Source of the DNA: Pseudodesulfovibrio nedwellii
GTDB taxonomy: Bacteria > Desulfobacterota > Desulfovibrionia > Desulfovibrionales > Desulfovibrionaceae
Assembly: GCF_027923765.1 (NCBI RefSeq)
Contig: NZ_AP026709.1
Location: forward strand, 1,731,501 to 1,795,500
DNA: 64,000 bases
Reading direction: 5' to 3'
Shown here: one piece after another, positions 25,470-35,015 of the stretch
Layout: each line of letters starts with the position of its first letter
How positions within the stretch are numbered: the stretch's first letter is position 1
The notes under the pieces: generated by a model
Told to the model about the DNA's origin: nothing
Databases searched by the model: none
The model's input: the letters and a program-made list of their open reading frames with translations, nothing else
Position numbers and translations under genes: made by a program

Positions 25470-25630
25470 TCATCCGGTTAAAGCGTACTTTGACTCATGA
25501 ATGCCCATGATTCTGAGCTTGAAAAACTCCTTGTCCCGGTAGCCGTACGCCTGTCGTTTTAGCGTTTTGATCTTGTTGTTGGTTCCTTCAATTGGGCCTG
25601 ACGAGATTGGAGGCTAGGGATGGTATTCGA
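25470..25630 (-). pseudogene. ISL3-family transposase, C-terminal fragment
   Basis: The minus strand reads PISSGPIEGTNNKIKTLKRQ, then AYGYRDKEFFKLRIMGIHES, then KYALTG and stop at 25470. This is the well-conserved C-terminal end of ISL3 (IS1001/IS204) transposases, DDE enzymes. Nothing upstream of about 25630 continues the frame, so only about 50 residues survive. Confidence 0.85.
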
Positions 25631-25941
25631 GAAGATCGAGCTGCACCGCCCAGCAGGCCAAGTCAGAGGGGGAGATTAATTGCTAACGGCTAGGCGCACC
25701 AAGGGTTTCATGCATTTTACACTATCGGAAAACGATTAGTCAACAAGTGATGCTCTTGGGATGTGAAATTTTGCGAAAAACGCAGGAGATGTGAATATTT
25801 TTCTAAGAAAACTAAAAAAACTGTTAAAGACTTCTGAAAAACCGTTTTAATAGTAGTCTACTAAATTAAAAATACTAGCAGGGCCATACTCTCAACTGTT
25901 GCGCCAATCGCGTATGGATTCGGTTTCACAGAGCATAAAAC
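25631..25941. other. AT-rich DNA, no gene seen
   Basis: No open frame with a ribosome binding site and no recognisable repeat. Probably decayed mobile-element sequence between two transposase fragments. Confidence 0.5.
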
Positions 25942-26130
25942 GTGGTATGTGGGATGGCATATATATTTGCTAGGTTTGATTATGTGAATTTTGAAAATGA
26001 ATTTGATTCACTCAAAACAGCAGAGAAATCAAGACGCCCTCTGGGGAGTAACTCCTTCGTTGAAAAGCTGAAGATGCTGCTTGGACGGAGCCTCAAGCCC
26101 AAAAAAGGCGGACGGAAGAAAAGGGAGTAA
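25942..26130 (+). pseudogene. REP-associated tyrosine transposase (RAYT), C-terminal fragment
   Basis: A frame of 62 codons whose second half, KSRRPLGSNSFVEKLKMLLG then RSLKPKKGGRKKRE, matches the conserved C-terminus of Y1/RAYT transposases (GRPLGSxxFVxxLExxLGRxLxPxKxGRxxK). The catalytic HUH and Tyr motifs are absent. Remnant only. Confidence 0.7.
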
Positions 26131-26330
26131 ACTGCACGATGCCTATTAATTACAGAGTGTTAATTAGTAAGGTGCCCCCTTTTGGGAAAATCAGTGAGGG
26201 GCTCGGTTTTGATCGCACAATTTCCTGATAACGATTCAGCGAAGAAGTACCTTATTTTGAAAGAACAAATCACAGATTTTGTAAAAAGGCATCCTGTGTT
26301 TTTCATTTCATTGCCCATCTGAGTATTGAT

Positions 26331-27113
26331 TTGGATGTTTTTCATTGCCCCCCTTCCTACGGCGGCTTTCTATGTAGTACTCCCAATGGGTGCCCTCATC
26401 ATGGTTTTTTCATTATTCTTTTTGGATCAAACACATTCAGGCCCGTTGCCGTCTTCGTCTGGACTGGCCCAGTGGCTCTAGTGCTCATTGGCACTGTTGC
26501 AAGTGTACTAGGCGTGACCTTTGCTGCTACTGACACCTACTACATAGGAGTGGATGTAAACACTCCCTCTGGCCTTAAAAACTATAAAAGCATGATACAA
26601 CTTAATGACACAAGCTTCGATATTTGGCCGTCTAATCCACACTCTCGTCAACCAAACGTCAAAGGAGAGGCCATCTACTGCGACCTGGGAGACGACAAAA
26701 ACCTCGTGGTTCTTCTTGGTTTCCGTGGAGATCATTATGGATTAAATACACTTCGTATTTTACCATGGCGTACTGCGGGGCACCGAGTGAAGCATACTAA
26801 AAAGCATCAACCATTCATTTCAGGACGCTACGATCTAACTGGCGACCCCACTCCCCTATTAGTAACCTTTGCTAACAACGATGATCGAACCTCAATGGCG
26901 AAGGTCTCCCGAGATTTAATGGCACCCCTATACGGGGAAGGATTCTCAATTAATCGCATTTGGGTAGAGATGACGAACTCGCCATATAAGGACGGCGAGA
27001 TACAGGATCGCCTTCCTTGGCTCCAGGACGGATTTGGTGGGGTGGAAGCTTATGACCCCTTCAAGGCTGTCGGACTTCACAACGTTGGAAATCCTTTCGT
27101 GAAAAATTTTTAA
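26331..27113 (+). CDS. Hypothetical protein with N-terminal membrane segment; possible frameshift
   Basis: A 260-codon frame from TTG 26331. The first part in this frame (to about residue 40) is unconvincing; a helix VALVLIGTVASVLGVTFAAT follows, then a soluble domain rich in DTYYIGVDVNTPSG, GFRGDHYGLNTLRILPW and TNSPYKDGEIQDRLPWLQDG. I do not recognise the family. In the +1 frame ATG 26335 starts a peptide with a clean helix (PTAAFYVVLPMGALIMVFSL). The native gene may therefore have begun there, with a frameshift near 26450-26460 joining two helices. Confidence 0.5.
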   Translation: MDVFHCPPSYGGFLCSTPNGCPHHGFFIILFGSNTFRPVAVFVWTGPVALVLIGTVASVLGVTFAATDTYYIGVDVNTPSGLKNYKSMIQLNDTSFDIWPSNPHSRQPNVKGEAIYCDLGDDKNLVVLLGFRGDHYGLNTLRILPWRTAGHRVKHTKKHQPFISGRYDLTGDPTPLLVTFANNDDRTSMAKVSRDLMAPLYGEGFSINRIWVEMTNSPYKDGEIQDRLPWLQDGFGGVEAYDPFKAVGLHNVGNPFVKNF

Positions 27114-27378
27114 TTGTAGTTATTGCCGACACATAGACAGGAAAGCAAAATGGCATATATCATTGACGTATTGAAAGCCATATTAAAAATGGGTTCACTT
27201 TATCGGACCACATTTCAAACCCACCAAGTCAAAAAAGATTGGTAAGAGGAAAAGGGCCTCAAGCTAATTCCCTTGAATATCAAGACTTGCGGCTGCGGGT
27301 ATGATTGGTTAAAATTATTATAATTATATCAACTATTTAAAAGGGTTAATTGCCTACGAAACGTGTAATCTCAAAAAG
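27114..27378. other. Intergenic DNA with possible 31-residue ORF
   Basis: ATG 27150 (stop at 27243-27245), preceded by AGGAAA, encodes MAYIIDVLKAILKMGSLYRT and 11 more residues. It has a fair ribosome binding site but no recognised homology. The rest of the stretch is non-coding leader of the MarR gene. Confidence 0.3.
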
Positions 27379-27398
27379 GGTTGACTAGATAGTTAACC
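27379..27398. promoter_or_regulatory. Operator-like palindrome before island B MarR gene
   Basis: GGTTGACTAGATAGTTAACC is an inverted repeat (GGTTgACTA against TAGTtAACC, one mismatch) 18 bp before the ATG at 27416. The left arm contains TTGACT, like a -35 box. It probably mediates autoregulation. Confidence 0.7.
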
Positions 27399-27415
27399 AA
27401 GTTTACTATGTTCGC

Positions 27416-27886
27416 ATGGTTAGTCAGGAAAAAACACGAATGAACGTATATAGCCAATTGCGTCGGATCATTGAAAAACACACGCACATAGACGAGCAAC
27501 CATTTACGCTGAACGAATCCATAGCTCTATCTCCGCGTGAGGTACGCACTATCGAGTTTTTAGGTCAGAGCGGAAATGTCAATGTGACCAATGTGGCCAC
27601 TCATTTTAATTTTACCAAAAGTGCAGCCTCGCAGTTGGTTAACAGGTTGGTTAAACGAGGCTTTATCAGCAAGAATATTTCAAAGCACAGCGACAAAGAA
27701 TTTCAACTGTCCTTGTCTCCTGAAGGTGAAAAAGCGTCTCAACTCATTAAGTCTATGACCAAACAGCGCTTGGAAATGTTCCTGAAGATGACTGAGCGCT
27801 TTTCTGCGCAGCAGATAGCCACTACCTCCGAGGTGCTTGAACAAGTTGAGAGCATGGTGGACGAACGACTCAAACGATTCAAATAA
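27416..27886 (+). CDS. MarR-family transcriptional regulator (island B)
   Basis: A 156-residue winged-helix protein: LSPREVRTIEFLGQSGNVNV, TNVATHFNFTKSAASQLVNR (helix-turn-helix), LVKRGFISKNISKHSDKEFQ (wing; the DRR signature is replaced by SDKE) and LSPEGEKASQLI. ATG 27416 lies close to a near-perfect palindrome; ATG 27440 is an alternative. It precedes the activase-flavodoxin-methyltransferase genes on the same strand by about 330 bp and probably regulates itself and possibly them. Confidence 0.88.
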   Translation: MVSQEKTRMNVYSQLRRIIEKHTHIDEQPFTLNESIALSPREVRTIEFLGQSGNVNVTNVATHFNFTKSAASQLVNRLVKRGFISKNISKHSDKEFQLSLSPEGEKASQLIKSMTKQRLEMFLKMTERFSAQQIATTSEVLEQVESMVDERLKRFK

Positions 27887-28213
27887 TTTTTTTACAACAA
27901 TAGTTAAGCAGATTAACCTTTGCAGAAACAACTTCTTCGACTCACGACATCGGACGCGAAACAGACAGAAATAATTTTTGATCAACCGGAAACCCTACGG
28001 CAAAAACACGCAGCGTTTTTTGGACCTCGGCCTGAAAAGACTCCGCTCACCACATAATGCTGACACCCTGAAGTTCACTGAAAAACATTCCACGGCACTG
28101 AGCATAAAAAATCGAAATGACTCTCATACGCATATGCATTGATAACGAATTTCATTTTCATAAAAGAACAATCATTAACACTTTGACCACACGGCAGAAT
28201 TGCTGCCACCGAG
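27887..28213. other. Intergenic leader of the activase gene
   Basis: About 330 bp without a clear gene. A TTG-started frame (27920-28057, 45 codons, ending RPEKTPLTT) has no good ribosome binding site and is not supported. The promoter of the activase gene is expected here. Confidence 0.4.
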
Positions 28214-31200
28214 GTGATCACCATGTATAGTCTTGGCATTGATATTGGATACGCATCAATCAAAGCAGCGGTACTGGATGCCAAAGGGACAATCGTTCAT
28301 ACGGAATACATGCTCCATAGGGGCCATGTAACCCAAGAACTCAAGCAACTGCTCCAGCGCCTTGTTCAATTACCGGAAGCAAAACACATAACCTATGGTG
28401 CCGTTACTGGCAGCGGCAGCGCAATCCTCACAAACTCTGGGGGGATGCTGGAAGTCAACGAGGTCGCCACTCTGGTTGAAGGGGCGTTGCGTTTGGATAA
28501 CACCTGCACCTCCATTATCGAAATGGGGGGACAGACTGCCAAGTTCATTACCGGGTTCACCCCCGAGGACAAAACCGGGGTCAAAGTCTCCATGACCTCC
28601 AATTGTTCGTCGGGCACGGGATCATTTCTGGAAGAACAGGTTTCCCGTCTTGGACTGAGCATAGAAGAGTATTCTGCCTTAGCAGCCAAAGCCACCTTCG
28701 TACCCCGCATAGCCGGACGGTGCAGCGTATTCGCCAAAACAGACATCATCCACCACCAGCAGGAAGGAGTCGCGGCTACAGACATCCTGGCGGGATTGGC
28801 CCATGCAGTGGTCAAAAACTACCGTAATGCCGTCATGCGAGGACTCCCAAGACTCCCCCCCCTGCTGTTTGTGGGCGGCGTTTCTTTGAACAAAGCCATT
28901 AATGACGCAATATGTTCGGTACTCGGCCTGACTGCGGAAGCACTCCATGTCCACGAGCACTCAAGTGTGGCCGGAGCTATTGGAGCAGCCGTTCTTGCAG
29001 CCACGGAAAAACTCCCTGTGAATTTATTGTCCATAGCGGACTCCATACATCAGGCCGAGCCTTTCAATACATACATGCAGGAGGCCATGCACCTTGAACC
29101 GCTGTCCAAGTTCGGCGAGAACGACGCCTTTGACAAGCATCAGTGCCAAAGCCTGACGGACAACGATCAGACACCATGCTGGCTCGGTATAGACGTAGGG
29201 TCCACCAGCACCAACCTGGTCCTCACTGACGTTAAAAACAAAATCGTGGCATACCGCTACTTGAGAACAGCAGGCGATCCCATTCACGCTGTACGAACAG
29301 GCCTAACCGAGCTGGAAAAGGAAGTAGGCGATGCGATCCAAATCGCAGGTGTAGCCACCACCGGGTCAGGCCGTTACATGGCAGGCCGTCTGGTGGGAGC
29401 CGATGTCGTCCGCGATGAAATCACGGCTCAGGCCAGAGCAGCCACTGCTCTTGATCCGAGTGTGGACACCATTTTCGAAATCGGAGGACAGGATTCCAAA
29501 TTTATCACTTTAAAAGACGGAGCTGTCACCAACTTCCAAATGAACAAGATATGCGCTGCCGGCACAGGTTCATTCATCGAAGAACAGGCCAAAAAATTGG
29601 GGATTCCCTTACATGAAATCGGCTCCAGCGCCCTTGCTTCCGAGTCTCCCATCAGCTTGGGAGAACGTTGCACAGTTTTCATGGAAAGCAGTATTGCCGC
29701 CCATCTGGCCCATGGTGCGAACACCGAGGATCTCTCGGCCGGACTTTGCTACTCCATCATCAAAAACTACATGAACCGTGTCGTATCACAAAAAAAAGTA
29801 GGAAAGAGAATATTCCTTCAAGGCGGAGTGGCCCACAATCAGGGCGTGGTGAACGCTTTCCGTGCCGTGACAGGCAAAGAAATCATCGTGCCACCGTTCT
29901 TCAGTGTCACAGGTGCATACGGAGCCGCTATCCTGGCCCGAGAAGAAATGGCTGCGGCAGAAAATTCAGAGACCAAATTCAAAGGATTCTCTCCTGATTC
30001 GAAACTGACGGAAACTTCTGCTTCTTCCAAGATCCAGACCGAGGCTTCCCGGTTTAACCGCCGGGTACAGGAATTCATTTTTGAAGGATATGAGACCACA
30101 CTGGACCCGACAAAAAAGACTGTGGGGATTCCCCGCGCCTTGTTCACTTACGGCATGTTTCCACTGTTCTACCCCTTTTTCCGCGCTTTGGGTTGCAACG
30201 TATTGTTATCCGAACCCACCTCGGGAAAAACCATCCGTCTAGCGCAGGAATACTCTCTGGACGAAACATGCTATCCAGTTAAACTGATCAATGGACATGC
30301 CGCTGAATTAGTGGGAAAAGACATAGATTTCCTTTTCTTCCCGGACCTCTACACCGTTTCTCATCCCGGATCACAAGCCAGACAGAACTACGGTTGCGTG
30401 TACATGCAACTGGCCTTCAAAGTTATCAACAAGGCTATGGATTTGGAAAACAAAAATATTAAATTGCTGGCACCGACCATCGCCTTCAATCAGGGAAAAG
30501 ACTTCATGAACAAGGTTTTCATGGACCTAGGGTGGGAAGTCGGTGCCAATCAGGAACAGGCTCAACAAGCCCTGCAAACGGCCATGCAATCCTTCAAGGC
30601 CTTTGAAGCCAAGGTTGATGCGCAGGGAAAAGCCCTCGCAGACCTTCCTTCGGATCGAAAGACTTTTGTGCTCATATCCAAAATATATGGCGTGGCCGAC
30701 CCCGCCCTGAACCTGGGCATTGCGGACACGCTTGCACAAATGGGCCACCAGACTCTGCCCTTTTACGACCTGCCAGAAGTGGATATTTTCCACCAACATC
30801 CAAATATGTACTGGCCCTTTGGACAGCACATTCTTGCGGCAGCAGGATTGATAGCCAAACAGAAGAATCTTCACGCCATCTTCCTGACGCACCACGGTTG
30901 CGGACCAGACACGGTACTCGCCCACTACTTTAAGGAAATCATGGGGGATAAACCCTATCTGACCATCGAAGTGGATGAGCACTCCTCCGCCGTAGGCGTC
31001 ATCACCCGAGTGGAGGCATTTGTAAATAGCCTGGGCAAAGGGGACAATCTACGGACCTCTCCCAAGAAAGAGCACCTGAAAGACCTCGAAAAACGCGTAG
31101 CCATCACGTCGGAATCCTCTCTCCCGGTGGCGGGTAAGATATTGTTACCCAACCTGTACCCCTATTCCCAGCTCATGTGCGAAACCATGCGCAAAGGCGG

Positions 31201-32215
31201 ATATGATGCGACGCTGATCAAAGAAACCTGCGCTGCGTCCATTGATCTCGGACGGCAACACACGACGACCAATGAATACTTCTCCATGTCCACCTTACTG
31301 GGCGATCTGCTGTACACCTTAAACGATCCTGATATTGCAACAACAGATCAGCTCTCCGTCATGCTCCCACAGAATGAAGGTGCCGAAGTTGATGGCCAGT
31401 ATGCTCGATTCATGCGCACGAAACTTGATGAAAGTGGGTTTGACAAAATCAATATTCTGGCACCGTTCATGGAAAACCTGTTGGATATGGAAGAAAATCA
31501 AGCACAAGCCCTGTTCCTGTGCCTCCTTGCGGGAGATCTGGTCCGACTCGCCCCAAGCGAGCACAGAGAATACCTCATCGAGACTCTTCAAGACATGGAA
31601 CGCAAAGGAGAACTCAATCAACAATCCCTTGTCTCCATCGCCCACCATGTCCAAATCTGGCTTGAAAAACTCAAATACCGAAAACGCATTTTTGCTTTGG
31701 GTGAACCGTTGATCCTCTTCAATGATACCTTGAACGACAACACTTTCAAAAGGCTGGAATCCGACGGGCACCATGTCGTGTTTGCGCCGTTCAGTGAATA
31801 CCTATGGAGCTTCTTGCGTGACACCCTGAAACACAGCCCCTACCCCAGAGCAGAACAGAGACGAAGCCTTCTGCGCGAATTCCAAAGACTCATCCGGATC
31901 ATCAGCGAAGCGCTCGGCAAACAAAGTCACTTCGAATCCGACCTGGAAGCTCTAATGGTCAGGGCAAACCACAACCTCGGATACTATGCCGGCGCCTTTG
32001 GCCGCTATCGAAGCATGAAAGCCTTGGGCAATCTCCCACAAGTGGACGGAGTCATATCCGCTGCTTCCATGTACGAAAACACGGGAATCTCTCTCGACAT
32101 TCTTCAGGATCACACCAATGGGGGGAAAAAAATGCCTTTATTGAACCTGACCTTTGACGGAAACCGAAACGAAAACGATCGAATCAAAACAGACTCGTTT
32201 ATCTACTATTTATAA
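28214..32215 (+). CDS. Large 2-hydroxyacyl-CoA dehydratase activase-type protein (two ASKHA domains plus HgdB/DUF2229-like region)
   Basis: A 1333-residue fusion. Two acetate/sugar kinase-Hsp70-actin ATPase domains: the first begins SLGIDIGYASIKAAVLD and has CSSGTGSFLEEQVSRLG; the second begins near residue 325 (CWLGIDVGSTSTNLVL) with EIGGQDSKFI, CAAGTGSFIEEQAKKLG and GERCTVFMESSI. Cysteines in these motifs bind the bridging [4Fe-4S] cluster in known activases (HgdC/BcrA/BadF). After about residue 620 comes a DUF2229/CoA-activase region (KKTVGIPRALFTYGMFPLFY; LDETCYPVKLINGHA) and a C-terminal part related to the dehydratase D subunit. Family members perform ATP-driven low-potential electron transfer, but this long type has no settled substrate. 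The flavodoxin gene downstream is a plausible electron donor. Confidence 0.92.
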   Translation: MITMYSLGIDIGYASIKAAVLDAKGTIVHTEYMLHRGHVTQELKQLLQRLVQLPEAKHITYGAVTGSGSAILTNSGGMLEVNEVATLVEGALRLDNTCTSIIEMGGQTAKFITGFTPEDKTGVKVSMTSNCSSGTGSFLEEQVSRLGLSIEEYSALAAKATFVPRIAGRCSVFAKTDIIHHQQEGVAATDILAGLAHAVVKNYRNAVMRGLPRLPPLLFVGGVSLNKAINDAICSVLGLTAEALHVHEHSSVAGAIGAAVLAATEKLPVNLLSIADSIHQAEPFNTYMQEAMHLEPLSKFGENDAFDKHQCQSLTDNDQTPCWLGIDVGSTSTNLVLTDVKNKIVAYRYLRTAGDPIHAVRTGLTELEKEVGDAIQIAGVATTGSGRYMAGRLVGADVVRDEITAQARAATALDPSVDTIFEIGGQDSKFITLKDGAVTNFQMNKICAAGTGSFIEEQAKKLGIPLHEIGSSALASESPISLGERCTVFMESSIAAHLAHGANTEDLSAGLCYSIIKNYMNRVVSQKKVGKRIFLQGGVAHNQGVVNAFRAVTGKEIIVPPFFSVTGAYGAAILAREEMAAAENSETKFKGFSPDSKLTETSASSKIQTEASRFNRRVQEFIFEGYETTLDPTKKTVGIPRALFTYGMFPLFYPFFRALGCNVLLSEPTSGKTIRLAQEYSLDETCYPVKLINGHAAELVGKDIDFLFFPDLYTVSHPGSQARQNYGCVYMQLAFKVINKAMDLENKNIKLLAPTIAFNQGKDFMNKVFMDLGWEVGANQEQAQQALQTAMQSFKAFEAKVDAQGKALADLPSDRKTFVLISKIYGVADPALNLGIADTLAQMGHQTLPFYDLPEVDIFHQHPNMYWPFGQHILAAAGLIAKQKNLHAIFLTHHGCGPDTVLAHYFKEIMGDKPYLTIEVDEHSSAVGVITRVEAFVNSLGKGDNLRTSPKKEHLKDLEKRVAITSESSLPVAGKILLPNLYPYSQLMCETMRKGGYDATLIKETCAASIDLGRQHTTTNEYFSMSTLLGDLLYTLNDPDIATTDQLSVMLPQNEGAEVDGQYARFMRTKLDESGFDKINILAPFMENLLDMEENQAQALFLCLLAGDLVRLAPSEHREYLIETLQDMERKGELNQQSLVSIAHHVQIWLEKLKYRKRIFALGEPLILFNDTLNDNTFKRLESDGHHVVFAPFSEYLWSFLRDTLKHSPYPRAEQRRSLLREFQRLIRIISEALGKQSHFESDLEALMVRANHNLGYYAGAFGRYRSMKALGNLPQVDGVISAASMYENTGISLDILQDHTNGGKKMPLLNLTFDGNRNENDRIKTDSFIYYL

Positions 32216-32240
32216 GGCATCAATCGTCCTCTCCAATACA

Positions 32241-32282
32241 GGCGGTTGTTGCCCGCACAAATAAATTTGGGCAATAACCGCC
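32241..32282 (+). promoter_or_regulatory. Intercistronic hairpin
   Basis: GGCGGTTGTTGCCC (32241-32254) pairs with GGGCAATAACCGCC (32269-32282), one G-T pair, 14-nt loop. It lies between the activase stop and the flavodoxin start with no T run, so it is more likely an mRNA-stability element or partial attenuator. Confidence 0.65.
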
Positions 32283-32326
32283 GCCTCAGGAGAACCCTCA
32301 TCAACGGTGTAACCCAAGGAATAATT

Positions 32327-32887
32327 ATGCCCCATGTACTCAACCTGTATTCTTCGCTCAACGGCCAGACCGAAAAGGTAAGCCGTGAAATCGAGCGAGC
32401 CTGCACAGACAAAGGATGCTCCGTGGACTCGGTCAATATTCGCAATAATGAAAGCATCCTCCCCCTGCTGGAGCCGGACATCACATTCATAGGATCAGGT
32501 GTTTACACATGGCTACCGAGCAAGAAGATGCTCAAATGGATCGAACGGCAATTGGACCACGCACGAACAGAAGGACTCATCCTCCCTGGCTCGCCACGTC
32601 TGTCAGACAAATTTGCCTGCGTTTACTGCACGTATGCCGGACCACACACAGGGGACGCAGAGGCTGTTCCTGCCCTGAAATACATGGGCCAGTTGTTCGA
32701 TCATCTGGGGATCTCCGTCGCCGCCGAATGGAGCATCCCCGGCGCTTTCATTCCTGAAAAGATGCAGGGGATGAATGAATCCGGACGACTCGGCAACATA
32801 AATGGCCGCCCCAATGAGAACGATTTAAAGACAGTTTACGAAGGAACTGCAGGGCTGATCAACTCCCTTTTCCCGTTAACAACCTAG
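32327..32887 (+). CDS. Flavodoxin-family protein
   Basis: About 186 residues from ATG 32327 (AAGGA upstream; the longer frame from 32246 crosses the hairpin). The N-terminal phosphate loop LYSSLNGQTEKVSREIERAC corresponds to the T/SxTGxT FMN-binding motif, then ITFIGSGVYTWLPSKKM and ACVYCTYAGPHTGD. It is longer than simple flavodoxins and resembles the flavodoxin/NADPH-dependent FMN reductase group. Placed between the activase and a methyltransferase, it is a reasonable electron donor to the activase. Confidence 0.8.
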   Translation: MPHVLNLYSSLNGQTEKVSREIERACTDKGCSVDSVNIRNNESILPLLEPDITFIGSGVYTWLPSKKMLKWIERQLDHARTEGLILPGSPRLSDKFACVYCTYAGPHTGDAEAVPALKYMGQLFDHLGISVAAEWSIPGAFIPEKMQGMNESGRLGNINGRPNENDLKTVYEGTAGLINSLFPLTT

Positions 32888-32937
32888 ACAAACACTCCGG
32901 CTTTCCGGAGATTATACTTTGAGGAGAAAAACACGTT

Positions 32938-33531
32938 ATGCCTGAAACACACGGGACACATTGTCGCGGAGAACGAACTAAAGCCAAGGGATATGGCCCG
33001 ACCAGCCTATGGCTCCATGAACCGGAAGCATTGATCGACCAACTCAACCTTTCTCAGGGGATGGTCCTTCTGGATGCCGGATGCGGAGCTGGGGAATATT
33101 CTTTGCTGGCAGCGCCGCAAGTGGGGGACAAGGGGCAAATCATTGCCTTGGACACCATATCGCTTTCCATAGAAGAACTTGCCACGACTTCCAAAAAAGA
33201 AGGTTTGACCAACATCAGAGGCCATGTCTGCGATATCACCGGGCACCTCCCTTTAACCTCCCGGAGTGTGGACCTGATATTGCTGAGTACAGTGCTTCAC
33301 ATCCGTGCCGTGCGTGATCGAGCTTCGGACATGTTCCACGAATTTCGACGCGTGCTGCGCCCCGAGGGGAAAGTGGCCGTTATTGAATGCAAGAAAGAGG
33401 AAGCGGACTTTGGTCCTCCCTTGCACTCGCGGCTTGCTCCGAATGAAGTCGAAGCCATAGCGGCTTCAAGCGGTCTAAAAAAGACCTCCCTGGTATTCTT
33501 CGAACATACCTATATGCTCAATCTGGCATAG
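32938..33531 (+). CDS. Class I SAM-dependent methyltransferase
   Basis: A 197-residue protein: VLLDAGCGAGEYSLLAAPQV (motif I, residues about 41-60), GQIIALDTI (acidic strand), LTSRSVDLILLSTVLHIRAV (motif IV), and FRRVLRPEGKVAVIECKKEE. This is the UbiE/Methyltransf_11 layout. The N-terminus (THCRGERTKAKGYGPTSLWL) has one Cys and two His. The substrate is unknown. ATG 32938 follows GAGGAG. It ends the MarR-activase-flavodoxin unit; the terminator at 33611-33662 follows. Confidence 0.88.
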   Translation: MPETHGTHCRGERTKAKGYGPTSLWLHEPEALIDQLNLSQGMVLLDAGCGAGEYSLLAAPQVGDKGQIIALDTISLSIEELATTSKKEGLTNIRGHVCDITGHLPLTSRSVDLILLSTVLHIRAVRDRASDMFHEFRRVLRPEGKVAVIECKKEEADFGPPLHSRLAPNEVEAIAASSGLKKTSLVFFEHTYMLNLA

Positions 33532-33610
33532 ATTCGATCAACTCGAAATCGCAGACCTGCTTTCGATTCAATCGAACAAACAAACTTACGGTAACCACGA
33601 GATAATAAAA

Positions 33611-33662
33611 GAGGAAGACGGGGGGAGTCCTTTGCGACACTGACACCCCACTCGTCTTCCTC
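33611..33662. terminator. Bidirectional terminator hairpin
   Basis: GAGGAAGACG (33611-33620) and CGTCTTCCTC (33653-33662) pair perfectly and enclose a second short stem (GGGAGT/ACTC-like). It lies between convergent genes (methyltransferase and MFS), so it could serve both. Confidence 0.75.
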
Positions 33663-33696
33663 TTCTGCATCCAGAAACAAAATCAGGTACCGCCGT

Positions 33697-34989
33697 CTAC
33701 CTCCTTGGGACCTTCTCCAAAGGACCCTCAACAACAACTTTTGCAAGAGCCTCCCGTTGCCCCCCTCTACGCGACAACCAAAGGGCTGTCTCCGCGATAA
33801 TAAAGCCAGTAACCATTAGACCGGTGAGCAAGGTGTAGAGAAAGGGGAACCCGCTGACATCTCCCAATTTCCCCATCAACGGGGCAGCGACGAGAGGGAC
33901 CAGAATGAACAGACTACTCAGCACAGCGAACCCCGTACCCGAGTTCCGTCCGACGCTGATACGCATCATCAGGGTGAAGCCCCATACATTGATGCCACCC
34001 ATAAGGATATTATCAGCAGACAGGATGACACCAGCTTCCCAAAGGGTAACACCCCCGCCATGGGACAGATGCACAGCATAGATCGCAAGCAGGATGGTAC
34101 CGACACAAAACAAACGAAGAAAGGAGCGGGGGCCGAAGCGGTTAAGAAACCATGCGGTGGCAACAGTTCCGACCACTCCCAAAGGAACAGCGTAGTGCAT
34201 CATGAGTCTACCCAGAGTGGAAGAATCCAACCCAAGGTCTACAAACAACGGAGCACGCATCTGGATGCTGCTAAAGGCAAAGGCCGTCGGGGCAATAAGT
34301 ACGGGTAACAGCCAGAGGACGTCCCGCCTGCGCAAAAAAGCCAGGACTCCGGCAGGCTGTTCCTTTCGATTCGCGTACTTGCGATAAACCGGCGGGATCT
34401 CCCTGTGGAACAGCACGGGAAGGCTGAGCAGGAAGACCACGGCAGACAGGACAATGCACAAGGCTTTCCAACCAAAAGAATGATGTAAGGTGAGCATCAA
34501 TCCACCACCGAGAAACAATCCAACATACCTTGCTCCGGCCTGAATGGTATTGCCACACGAACGCTCGTGTTCTTCCAGTATGTCCAAGGCATAGCCGTCA
34601 ACGGCGATATCATTCGTAGCCATCACTATATTCAACATCATCAACACCAGAAACATGGCGTTATAGGCCGTATCCGGAGGGGTCTGTGCCGCTACCAACA
34701 AGAGGACTGCGGCGACCCATTGCAAAGGGAATATCCACGACCGACGACGCCCCAGAAAGGGGATATAATGATGGTCCACCCAAGAAGCGTAAAGGAACTT
34801 GAAAGCCCATGGGAGATGCAGAATGAAAAGCCCGCCGATACGGACCAGAGACACGTTGTTTTCACGCATGATCACCGGCAGACTGCCAAAGATATACCCC
34901 AGGGGGATAGCTTGGCAGAAATACATGACAGCCAACAGAATCATCTTGTGGGCCGAATCAAACTTCGGCCCACGAAACAACTTACTCAT
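33697..34989 (-). CDS. MFS transporter of AmpG/RhtX-FptX-like type (putative siderophore permease)
   Basis: A 430-residue MFS protein with 12 helices. VMYFCQAIPLGYIFGSLPVI, KFLYASWVDHHYIPFLGRRR and NIVMATNDIAVDGYALDILE match the AmpG-like branch that includes RhtX and FptX, single-protein permeases for rhizobactin and pyochelin. The downstream-reading neighbour is a TonB-dependent receptor, and a PchR-like AraC regulator is next, the same gene set as siderophore uptake loci. An AmpG-like muropeptide role is possible but less fitting here. Confidence 0.82.
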   Translation of the reverse strand: MSKLFRGPKFDSAHKMILLAVMYFCQAIPLGYIFGSLPVIMRENNVSLVRIGGLFILHLPWAFKFLYASWVDHHYIPFLGRRRSWIFPLQWVAAVLLLVAAQTPPDTAYNAMFLVLMMLNIVMATNDIAVDGYALDILEEHERSCGNTIQAGARYVGLFLGGGLMLTLHHSFGWKALCIVLSAVVFLLSLPVLFHREIPPVYRKYANRKEQPAGVLAFLRRRDVLWLLPVLIAPTAFAFSSIQMRAPLFVDLGLDSSTLGRLMMHYAVPLGVVGTVATAWFLNRFGPRSFLRLFCVGTILLAIYAVHLSHGGGVTLWEAGVILSADNILMGGINVWGFTLMMRISVGRNSGTGFAVLSSLFILVPLVAAPLMGKLGDVSGFPFLYTLLTGLMVTGFIIAETALWLSRRGGQREALAKVVVEGPLEKVPRR

Positions 34990-35015
34990 ATTGATTATAT
35001 CCCGGTCAACGCCCG

